Shown: positions 1-5,731 of the stretch, one piece after another | How the letters are laid out: every line of letters begins with the position of its first letter | Numbering within the stretch: position 1 is the first letter of the stretch | NCBI GenBank assembly: GCA_034439915.1 | Contig: JAWXBI010000246.1 | Coordinates: forward strand, 1-5,731 | Direction of reading: 5' to 3' | Length of the DNA: 5,731 bases | DNA from: JADJLQ01 sp034439915 | GTDB taxonomy: Bacteria; Bacteroidota; Bacteroidia; Chitinophagales; Saprospiraceae | Program-made: the position numbers and the translations under genes | The notes under the pieces: generated by a model | Database searches by the model: none | Told to the model about the DNA's origin: nothing | What the model saw: only the letters and a program-made list of their open reading frames with translations

Positions 1-2644
1 CACCCTGGTTGATCAACTGGATTTTAAATTTTACCGTATCTCCATTCGTCAGATTGGTGTTGATATTATTATTGATTATCGTATCGATCGTTTTTTTCAA
101 AGCAAGGTCCACTACAGGGGGAACCGGCGGATTGAGGAAAAACCCAAAATCAAGGGTATGATTATTTTCTCCCAGGTTACCGGTCCGGTATTTAATGGTT
201 GGCACCATAGTGACCGGGAACAGTGATCCATCATTGTCGCGCAAATCGGCATTAGAAAGTGACATCGGATTTTGATCAGTCCCGGTAAGTGTATAGTTAA
301 GCAAGTCAGCGGTACCTGCTCCTCCTGAAACCCAATCTGCAGGGCCAATCCGTAAATAATAGGTTCTATTTGCTTGCGGACTTTTGATGCTGGATTGCAA
401 TACATTCGTGGAATCAAAATAATAATTGCCATTTACATCAGTGATATCTGTGCCTACAATGGCACCCGATATACTATCTACTAATTGTATTGTGATGTTT
501 GGAAAAGCCGCTTCTCCCGGATCCTGCACTCCATTCATATTGGCATCGACCCATACCCGGTTGCCAATTTCCAATGGGGCTTCAAATCCTGATACTTCCA
601 TATCCCCCAGCCCGGCTGCTTTACCAAAATTACCGGAAGCTAAAGAATTGGTATTGTCCACAAACAATTGATATCCGTTGGTTTTTGTCCCATCAGTGAA
701 GGAAAATTTAATGGTACCACCCTCCCGGATGGTTGTGGGGTCCATTGCACTGGTAATGATTTTATTATCCCCTCTCAATACCGCTACAGAACCACCATGT
801 GTTTCCTGATGACAACAAGCAATATTTTCGAAGTCAAAAAACTCATCTCCTCCTGGTCCTTGCATGGTTGCCGCGCTGGTGCTGGTTCGGATAATACCGT
901 CGCTATTATAACTGCCATTATTTTCTAAGACATATGAATTCATGCTGCAGTTAAGGCCTGCCACTAATAAATCTCCCCCGGAAACTGGCAATATAAGCTC
1001 CGACGGATTACCACCAAGCCATCGATAATTACCCCATCCATACTGATGGCCAGCGCGATCTGTAAAAGACAAGATCAGATCTCCACGATCTGAAAATTCA
1101 ATATCCGATAATTGAGGCGTGGGATAGGTCCTGTCTCTGGCTGTGGCACTATTCCCAAAACTTATCGTCGAGTCTCTCCAGGGATTCCATTGACCACCAT
1201 GCGGGCCCGTCCAGCTCATAGAAGGCCCTTTTTTATAGTTCAACGAAGTAGAAAACACAGGTGTTGCTGTAATAGGGCCCATGCCAACTGTATTGGGCAA
1301 TACATATACCTGAGCAGATATATCACTAGCTCCGTTTATTACATTGATTCCATAATTTTCACCAGTACATACTGTTCCGATATAAAGTTTATTGCGATAA
1401 TATTTTAACCCAAACGGTCGCTGTTCTCCATTGGTACAAGACGCGGTAGGCAATTGAAAACTGTCCACCGCTGTTACCGTTGAAGGATTGGCTGGATTAT
1501 CCAGGGTCAATCGGAATAAGAATCTGCTGTACAGATTCGTTACAAATAAATATTTTCCATCATCACTGATTTCGAGGTCACCCAGACCAACTTTTCCAAC
1601 TTGCGCGAAGGCAGCGGGATCGAAACTGGGCAAACTTTTATTAGCAGGTAGTCCGCGTAGAAGATTGGTACCAACAACCCCAAATCCAGAAGGTTTACCG
1701 GTCAATGGATCGTTCGCTCCAAGGTAGTTAACCTTAGTAGATGGAGATCCAAATAAATTAAAAGATGAACCAGGTCCATAAGCCGGAGCACCCGCCCCTG
1801 CACGGGTGCGGTGGCCACTGGCATCCATGTCGTAAAAGGTTGCTGCCACGAATGTCCCACCTGAGGGTATAAGCGTATAAATTCCTCCGGAACCAAGTGT
1901 TCCCAACCCAACATGTCTTTTGATAAAAGCCGAAGTAAATATTTTTTTTGCCTGTTTGCTGTATGCTACTCCCCAGGTGGCGCCAATTAACGTCCCATTT
2001 TTAATTTGGGCAGGGGGTGTGCCTACACCACTATTATTATAAGGAAAACCTACAAACCAACTTCCAGCCTGCGCTGTACCCGCGCCTGTTGGATCACCAT
2101 TGGTATAACAGGGTACATATACATTGGTATTTCCTGCACCTTTATTGTAATCCGCGGGATTGTTTAATGCAAAATTGACGGTTGGCATGGCACTGGCGTT
2201 GGCAAATTGTACCGATGAGCCATAATTGCCGCCACTGGTAGAAGAAAAATCTATGGTAGAGTCAACACAACTCGTAGTCGCATCAATTGTAAATTCTATC
2301 CGCACTTGTCCCATACAGGACATGATGGTATAGTTAGGAGCGGATACGGATGAAGTAACATCAGATCCGCATGAAGTCCCGGTCGCATCATAAGCAGTCA
2401 CGGTAACACCACCCACTAAAGGTTCGTTCGGTTGTTTGATCCCATCTCCGTTGTAATCCCGGAATACGGATCCACTGACGCCACCCGCCATAATAAATGA
2501 TTGGGAAGATGAATTAGAAAAATTGAAAATTTTCCAACTTGTAAAAGCTAAGGCCAGTGTGGAGATCAATAAAAACGAAATTTTTAATGAGCTCTTCCTC
2601 AAAATCAAGTTCCGTCCACCAAGCTTTAAGTAGTTTTTGTCCAT
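1..2644 (-). CDS. Large secreted/surface protein with SdrD_B-like domains, propeller-like region and DUF11-like repeat (3'-partial)
   Basis: The frame read leftwards from an ATG at 2644 stays open for 881 codons to the window edge, so the C-terminus is missing. Two in-frame stops lie about 50 nt upstream and no other ATG intervenes, which fixes this start. Residues 11-20 are basic (RNLILRKSSLK) and are followed by a hydrophobic stretch near 21-36 (ISFLLISTLALAF), consistent with an export signal or membrane anchor. Residues 57-165 resemble an SdrD_B/Cna-B-like domain (GSVFRDYNGDGIKQPNEP). Residues about 350-560 contain propeller-like blades (GLGDLEISDDGKYLFVTN at 353; later QLSDIEFSDRGDLILSF). 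Residues 691-835 form a clear SdrD_B domain (IGNRVWVDANMNGVQDPGEA at 693). Residues from 844 (VDLALKKTID) look like the start of a DUF11 repeat. Such proteins in Bacteroidota are usually exported adhesins, often ending in a type IX secretion or gliding-type C-terminal domain; that part is off-window, so the route is inferred. The ligand is unknown. Cysteines C610 and C611 are adjacent. Confidence 0.88.
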   Translation of the reverse strand, partial: MDKNYLKLGGRNLILRKSSLKISFLLISTLALAFTSWKIFNFSNSSSQSFIMAGGVSGSVFRDYNGDGIKQPNEPLVGGVTVTAYDATGTSCGSDVTSSVSAPNYTIMSCMGQVRIEFTIDATTSCVDSTIDFSSTSGGNYGSSVQFANASAMPTVNFALNNPADYNKGAGNTNVYVPCYTNGDPTGAGTAQAGSWFVGFPYNNSGVGTPPAQIKNGTLIGATWGVAYSKQAKKIFTSAFIKRHVGLGTLGSGGIYTLIPSGGTFVAATFYDMDASGHRTRAGAGAPAYGPGSSFNLFGSPSTKVNYLGANDPLTGKPSGFGVVGTNLLRGLPANKSLPSFDPAAFAQVGKVGLGDLEISDDGKYLFVTNLYSRFLFRLTLDNPANPSTVTAVDSFQLPTASCTNGEQRPFGLKYYRNKLYIGTVCTGENYGINVINGASDISAQVYVLPNTVGMGPITATPVFSTSLNYKKGPSMSWTGPHGGQWNPWRDSTISFGNSATARDRTYPTPQLSDIEFSDRGDLILSFTDRAGHQYGWGNYRWLGGNPSELILPVSGGDLLVAGLNCSMNSYVLENNGSYNSDGIIRTSTSAATMQGPGGDEFFDFENIACCHQETHGGSVAVLRGDNKIITSAMDPTTIREGGTIKFSFTDGTKTNGYQLFVDNTNSLASGNFGKAAGLGDMEVSGFEAPLEIGNRVWVDANMNGVQDPGEAAFPNITIQLVDSISGAIVGTDITDVNGNYYFDSTNVLQSSIKSPQANRTYYLRIGPADWVSGGAGTADLLNYTLTGTDQNPMSLSNADLRDNDGSLFPVTMVPTIKYRTGNLGENNHTLDFGFFLNPPVPPVVDLALKKTIDTIINNNINTNLTNGDTVKFKIQLINQG

Positions 2645-2827
2645 ATGGGTTACATTGCTTTTAGTAAATACTATCAGATAGTTAAATCGCTATTAAAAAT
2701 TACTTAAGCAAAATTCAGACCAGTTTTTACATAAAATGGCAAACTGAGAGCTAATTGCTATTAAATTAAAATCTTATACATATTAAATTGATCTAATATG
2801 AAAAATAAATCTCCAAAAAGAAGACAA

Positions 2828-2857
2828 TTGCATTAAACTAAAACACATATATATTTG
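2828..2857 (+). promoter_or_regulatory. Candidate Bacteroidota sigma-ABfr-type promoter
   Basis: TTG at 2828-2830 is followed by a 19-nt spacer and TATATTTG at 2850-2857. This matches the known Bacteroidota consensus (TTG about -33, TAnnTTTG about -7, spacing 19-21). Transcription would start near 2862-2865 and run towards nadE, giving a leader of roughly 260 nt. A box of this kind can occur by chance in AT-rich DNA, but the correctly spaced TTG makes it the best promoter candidate in the window. Confidence 0.5.
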
Positions 2858-2892
2858 GGAAGGATGTATAATAAAATATCGGATATATAAAA

Positions 2893-2909
2893 AAAACAGC
2901 ACCTGTTTT
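2893..2909. other. Small A/T-flanked hairpin (AAAACAG-CAC-CTGTTTT)
   Basis: Perfect 7-bp inverted repeat with a 3-nt loop, preceded on the plus strand by a run of eight A (2889-2896). Read leftwards, the stem is followed by a T-run, which resembles a weak intrinsic terminator. Read rightwards, it lies about 30 nt into the leader predicted from the promoter at 2828-2857. The stem has only two G-C pairs, and no leftward gene ends here, so a terminator role is doubtful. Confidence 0.3.
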
Positions 2910-3112
2910 CAATCAGTAGACTGGTCTAAACCCTTAGGCGAGTTCCTTTGGCGGTATGTTTCAAATCAATATATAATCAAGACAGACTTAATTTCCTCAT
3001 TTAGACGGATGGAATTTTGAGGTTTGATGGCCTCCATAACCAGTTACACCCAGGATCAACTACTACTTTATTCTGCCTTTAGAATTCAACCGAAAAGTCC
3101 TTCCATTAAGTC

Positions 3113-3120
3113 TATTTTTG
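3113..3120 (+). promoter_or_regulatory. -7-like box TATTTTTG immediately before nadE
   Basis: A perfect TAnnTTTG match ends 4 nt before the nadE ATG at 3125. If active, transcription would start at or next to the start codon, giving a leaderless or nearly leaderless mRNA. No TTG is visible 19-21 nt upstream, so this may be a chance match. It is an alternative to the promoter at 2828-2857. Confidence 0.25.
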
Positions 3121-3124
3121 TACC

Positions 3125-4870
3125 ATGCGTATCACCCTCGCCCAAATCAACTCCCATATTGGCAATTTTGATGGCAACTTATCAAAAATTTTATCTTGTA
3201 TCGAAGCTGCTCGATCAGAAGAATCAGATATAATTCTATTTCCAGAATTGACCACCTGCGGTTATCCGCCCCGTGATTTCCTGGAATTTAATGACTTTAT
3301 TCAACGGTGCGATTGGGTGGTTGAACAAGTCAGGATTGCATCCCAGGGCATAGCTGTATTGATTGGCTCTCCTACGGTCAATCCGGTCAAAGAAGGAAAA
3401 GACCTGCACAATACCGCCTTTTTTATCTATGACCAGAAGATCTTGTTTCAATACCACAAAGCCCTGTTGCCGACCTACGACATATTTGATGAATACCGGT
3501 ATTTTGAACCCTCTAAATGGTTTGAGACTTATGAATTTAAAGGGTACCGGATAGCATTTACTATCTGTGAGGATTTGTGGAACCTCGGAAATGAAAATCC
3601 TCTATACACGATTTGCCCGTTGGATATCCTGATTGAACAATCTCCAGACCTGATATTTAATATCTCCGCTTCGCCTTTTGCTTATGACCATGCTGCAGAA
3701 CGAATTGAAGTCATTCGGGCAAATGCTACGAAATACAAAAAGCCTTTGTTTTATTGCAATTCGGTCGGAGCTCAAACGGATATTGTATTCGATGGCGGAT
3801 CACTGGTGTTTAACGCAGATGGAAGCCTATTTGATGAATTGCCTTATTTTGAAGAGGTAGTGCAGACGTATGAGGTGGAGAAGGATAGAAGTATAATATT
3901 CGGAAAGTCCGAAAACCCGAAAATCGGAAAGACGGAAAGACCTAAAGACCTAATCTCCTCTGGCTTCCCGACTTCCGGACTTGCTGACTTCCGGACTTTT
4001 CCTGGTGAACAACCCAAAGAAAAATATAAACTGATTCACGATGCTTTATTATTGGGTATCCGGGATTACTTTGGAAAACTGGGTTTTAAAACAGCGATAT
4101 TGGGACTGAGCGGTGGTATTGATTCGGCCCTGACGGCAACCCTGGCCGTAAGGGCATTGGGTAAAGATCAGGTCTCCGGACTGATGATGCCCTCGAGATT
4201 CAGCAGCCCGGGAAGTATCGATGATGCGGTGCAGTTGGCAAAAAATCTGGGTATCCATTATGAGATTATCGAGATTGAACCCATGTACGAACAGTTTTTA
4301 AACCAATTATCTCCAATCCTTGCAGGTAAACCATTTAATGTTACTGAAGAAAATATCCAGGCTCGGATCCGGGGTACCTTGCTCATGGCCGCATCCAACA
4401 AACTAGGACATATCCTGCTCAATACTACCAATAAAAGCGAGATGAGTGTAGGTTACGGTACTTTATATGGAGATCTTTGCGGGGGTATTTCGGTACTGGG
4501 AGATGTTTATAAAACAGAAGTTTACCAATTGGTAAAATACATCAATCAAGACCATCAGTGGATACCTCAAAACTCGATCGATAAACCGCCTTCTGCGGAA
4601 TTAAGGCCAGGTCAAAAAGATTCAGACAGCTTGCCTGCTTATGAAATTTTAGACCCTATACTCTATAAATACATAGAACAAAGACAGGGCCCGGATGAGA
4701 TTATAGCCCAGGGATTTGATCCGGCATTGGTCCGCAGGATCCTTCGACTGGTCAATATCAACGAATTTAAGCGGGAACAAACGGCTCCGGTCATCCGGGT
4801 GTCACCTAAAGCATTTGGAATAGGGAGGAGGATGCCGATAGTGGGGAAATACTTAGACAATGAACAATGA
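3125..4870 (+). CDS. nadE: Glutamine-dependent NAD+ synthetase
   Basis: Converts nicotinic acid adenine dinucleotide to NAD+ with ATP and glutamine, the last step of NAD+ biosynthesis, in the cytoplasm. Residues 1-258 form the nitrilase-type glutaminase domain. Its catalytic triad is E41 (in FPELTTCGYPPRD), K112 (in HKALLPTYD) and C148 (in ICEDLW). Residues about 300-581 form the synthetase domain, with the ATP pyrophosphatase loop SGGIDS at 329-334, NKSE at 436-439, GDLCGGISVLGDVYKT near 449-464, and the mobile segment SAELRPGQKDSDSLP near 490. An in-frame TAA at 3107-3109, with no other start codon before the ATG, makes this start secure; there is no Shine-Dalgarno sequence. At 581 residues it is about 35 longer than is typical of the family as I know it. 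The excess is explained by an in-frame repeat element in the inter-domain linker (residues 259-293). The last residues and the stop lie in a 7-bp tandem repeat. dapD follows after 32 bp. Function is confidently assigned. Confidence 0.97.
   Translation: MRITLAQINSHIGNFDGNLSKILSCIEAARSEESDIILFPELTTCGYPPRDFLEFNDFIQRCDWVVEQVRIASQGIAVLIGSPTVNPVKEGKDLHNTAFFIYDQKILFQYHKALLPTYDIFDEYRYFEPSKWFETYEFKGYRIAFTICEDLWNLGNENPLYTICPLDILIEQSPDLIFNISASPFAYDHAAERIEVIRANATKYKKPLFYCNSVGAQTDIVFDGGSLVFNADGSLFDELPYFEEVVQTYEVEKDRSIIFGKSENPKIGKTERPKDLISSGFPTSGLADFRTFPGEQPKEKYKLIHDALLLGIRDYFGKLGFKTAILGLSGGIDSALTATLAVRALGKDQVSGLMMPSRFSSPGSIDDAVQLAKNLGIHYEIIEIEPMYEQFLNQLSPILAGKPFNVTEENIQARIRGTLLMAASNKLGHILLNTTNKSEMSVGYGTLYGDLCGGISVLGDVYKTEVYQLVKYINQDHQWIPQNSIDKPPSAELRPGQKDSDSLPAYEILDPILYKYIEQRQGPDEIIAQGFDPALVRRILRLVNINEFKREQTAPVIRVSPKAFGIGRRMPIVGKYLDNEQ
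3901..4003. repeat. Imperfect inverted-repeat element inserted in frame in nadE
   Basis: The left arm (3901-3941) contains five degenerate CG(G/A)AAA units starting at 3901, 3910, 3918, 3925 and 3933. The right arm (3964-4003) contains the complementary motif: CTTCCC at 3964 and CTTCCGG at 3972 and 3988. The 13-bp string GACTTCCGGACTT occurs twice in direct orientation, at 3970-3982 and 3986-3998. The complement of the right arm starts GGAAAAGTCCGG, matching the left arm's GGAAAGTCCGA, so the whole could fold as an imperfect hairpin with a loop of about 20 nt. It encodes residues 259-293 of NadE, a low-complexity, hydrophilic linker. The composition and periodicity are unlike the flanking coding sequence and resemble an intergenic palindromic repeat. 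No transposase or target-site duplication was identified. Confidence 0.75.
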
Positions 4871-4881
4871 ACAATGAACAA
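4861..4881. repeat. (TGAACAA)3 tandem repeat spanning the nadE stop
   Basis: Three exact copies of a 7-bp unit lie at 4861-4867, 4868-4874 and 4875-4881. A degenerate half unit (GACAA) precedes them at 4856-4860. Copy 1 encodes the last residues of NadE (the EQ of the terminal NEQ), and the TGA that begins copy 2 is the stop codon. The rest forms most of the short gap before dapD. A related unit, TGGACAA, appears after dapD at 5723-5729. Confidence 0.85.
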
Positions 4882-4902
4882 TTATCAATGAAATAATACT
4901 GC

Positions 4903-5718
4903 ATGAATTCACTTATATTAAAAATTAACGACGCCTGGGATGACCCAAATCTGATCGCAGATCCGGATTTCCTGGAAGCTATCCAGGAAACCATCGCCCT
5001 ACTGGACCAGGGAAAAATCAGGGTAGCTGAACCGGATGGTTCCGGATGGAAAGTCAATGAATGGATAAAAAAAGCGATCCTCCTTTTTTTCCGGGTGAGT
5101 AAAATGGAAACCATTGAATCCGGCGCTTTTGAATTTTTTGATAAAATCCCGTTGAAGAAAAATTTCGCCTCACTGCAAGTAAGAGTAGTCCCGCAGGCAC
5201 TTGCGAGATATGGTTCATTTATCGAACCGGGCGCTATATTAATGCCAAGTTTTGTCAATATCGGGGCCTATGTGGGAGCCGGTACCATGGTAGACACCTG
5301 GGCTACAGTAGGCAGTTGCGCCCAAATTGGCAAGCAAGTCCATTTAAGCGGCGGTGTAGGTATAGGCGGTGTATTGGAACCGCCGCAGGCTGCACCAGTA
5401 ATCATCGAAGATCATGCTTTTATTGGCTCCCGATGTATCATTGTGGAAGGGGTAAAAGTAGGTTATGAAGCAGTGCTTGGAGCTAACGTGGTGTTGACCC
5501 AATCCACCCATATTATTGATGTAACCCAAAATGAGCCCAGGACTTATCGCGGTGAAGTGCCTCCCAGATCCGTGGTCATTCCCGGTTCCTACAATAAAAC
5601 ATTTCCAGCCGGTACATATCAGGTACCCTGTGCGTTGATCATCGGCACCCGGACAGAAAGTACGGATAAAAAGGTGTCCTTGAATAATACGCTCCGCGAA
5701 TTTAATGTGGCTGTATAG
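4903..5718 (+). CDS. dapD: 2,3,4,5-tetrahydropyridine-2,6-dicarboxylate N-succinyltransferase
   Basis: Transfers succinyl from succinyl-CoA to tetrahydrodipicolinate in the succinylase branch of lysine and meso-diaminopimelate synthesis; cytoplasmic, a trimer in characterised members. The 271 residues match the usual family length of about 270-275. Residues 1-100 are the helical N-terminal domain, with W12 and D13 near the start and GSGWKVNEWIKKAILLFFR at 46-64. Residues about 103-250 are a left-handed beta-helix of hexapeptide repeats, with the strongly conserved block MVDTWATVGSCAQIG at 129-143 and HLSGGVGIGGVLEPPQA at 147-163. D131 corresponds by motif to E. coli Asp141, and E182 in VEGV probably to Glu189. 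An in-frame TAA at 4894-4896 with no intervening start fixes the ATG at 4903. No Shine-Dalgarno sequence or clear promoter lies in the 32-bp gap after nadE, so co-transcription with nadE is likely. The gene is intact, and I am very sure of the family. Confidence 0.97.
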   Translation: MNSLILKINDAWDDPNLIADPDFLEAIQETIALLDQGKIRVAEPDGSGWKVNEWIKKAILLFFRVSKMETIESGAFEFFDKIPLKKNFASLQVRVVPQALARYGSFIEPGAILMPSFVNIGAYVGAGTMVDTWATVGSCAQIGKQVHLSGGVGIGGVLEPPQAAPVIIEDHAFIGSRCIIVEGVKVGYEAVLGANVVLTQSTHIIDVTQNEPRTYRGEVPPRSVVIPGSYNKTFPAGTYQVPCALIIGTRTESTDKKVSLNNTLREFNVAV

Positions 5719-5722
5719 TCAG

Positions 5723-5731
5723 TGGACAATG
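5723..5731. repeat. Start of a possible TGGACAA tandem repeat at the window edge
   Basis: TGGACAA at 5723-5729 is followed by TG, as if a second unit begins, five bases after the dapD stop. It differs by one base from the TGAACAA unit at 4861-4881. The window ends here, so whether an array exists cannot be seen. Confidence 0.35.

Larger units (their letters stand above)
2645..3124. other. Divergent AT-rich intergenic region
   Basis: This 480-bp region separates the leftward surface-protein gene from rightward nadE and is clearly more AT-rich than the genes beside it. I see no convincing protein gene in it. It holds one good promoter match pointing right (2828-2857), a small hairpin (2893-2909) and a -7-like box abutting nadE (3113-3120). 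For the leftward gene no perfect TAnnTTTG box is present. The nearest is GAATTTTG on the minus strand (2709-2716), with a TTTG 23 nt upstream of it (2740-2743). That match is imperfect and its spacing is longer than usual, so it is weak. No tRNA, known riboswitch or repeat array was recognised. Confidence 0.8.

Noticed and set aside
426..1727. Several rightward frames of 66-98 codons over the surface-protein region
   Set aside because: All lie opposite the continuous 881-codon minus-strand frame, whose domain motifs (SdrD_B, propeller-like blades) are clear. The rightward peptides show no family features.
2864..2890. 8-codon leader peptide ORF MYNKISDI
   Set aside because: It is too short to support from sequence alone and shows no run of regulatory codons as seen in attenuation peptides.
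2893..2909. Intrinsic terminator
   Set aside because: The 7-bp stem has only two G-C pairs, and no gene ends at this point in either direction. It is kept only as a hairpin.
3024..3233. Rightward 69-codon frame starting at TTG/ATG before nadE and overlapping its start
   Set aside because: It has no recognisable family, is out of frame with nadE, and more than half of it is a shadow of the conserved nadE N-terminus.
3901..4003. CRISPR-like array
   Set aside because: The units are degenerate, spaced 7-9 bp, with inverted partners and no spacers, and they are embedded in an intact coding frame.
3901..4003. Frameshift or assembly error in nadE
   Set aside because: The frame is continuous through the element and both flanking domains keep all their motifs, so the insertion is in frame and probably genuine.
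4663..5258. Minus-strand reading frames of 72 and 150 codons overlapping the nadE end and dapD start
   Set aside because: They lie antisense to two well-supported conserved genes, and their LFIVHCSL-type peptides are just the translated 7-bp tandem repeat.

Overview
The window looks like chromosomal DNA of a Bacteroidota bacterium, most likely from the Saprospiria/Saprospiraceae side of the phylum. The assignment is an inference. It rests on a large SdrD_B-domain surface protein with a DUF11-like repeat, Bacteroidota-style promoter boxes (TTG / TAnnTTTG), the absence of Shine-Dalgarno sequences before the genes, AT-rich intergenic DNA, and short 7-bp tandem repeats of the TGAACAA type around gene ends.

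Layout. Positions 1-2644 on the minus strand hold the first 881 codons of a very large secreted or surface protein. Its reading frame is open to the window edge, so the 3' end is missing. It carries an N-terminal hydrophobic export segment, an SdrD_B-like domain, a propeller-like middle region, a second clear SdrD_B domain and the start of a DUF11-like repeat. Positions 2645-3124 are a 480-bp AT-rich divergent intergenic region with one good Bacteroidota-type promoter pointing right, a small A/T-flanked hairpin, and a second -7-like box immediately before the next gene. Positions 3125-4870 on the plus strand encode glutamine-dependent NAD+ synthetase (NadE), with all catalytic motifs intact. 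Positions 4903-5718 on the plus strand encode a complete DapD (tetrahydrodipicolinate N-succinyltransferase).

How the genes relate. nadE (last step of NAD+ synthesis) and dapD (succinylase branch of the lysine/diaminopimelate pathway) are both housekeeping genes. They lie 32 bp apart on the same strand and are probably co-transcribed. No functional link between them is evident beyond that. The surface protein gene is transcribed away from them and is unrelated in function.

The most unusual feature is inside nadE. An approximately 105-bp imperfect inverted-repeat element built of CGGAAA / CTTCCGG units sits in frame in the linker between the glutaminase and synthetase domains and adds about 35 residues. 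A second intrusion of repeat DNA into the same gene is at its 3' end, where the last codons and the stop are supplied by the first two units of a (TGAACAA)3 tandem repeat. No mobile element with a transposase, CRISPR array, tRNA or rRNA was seen, and I see no convincing new multi-gene system.
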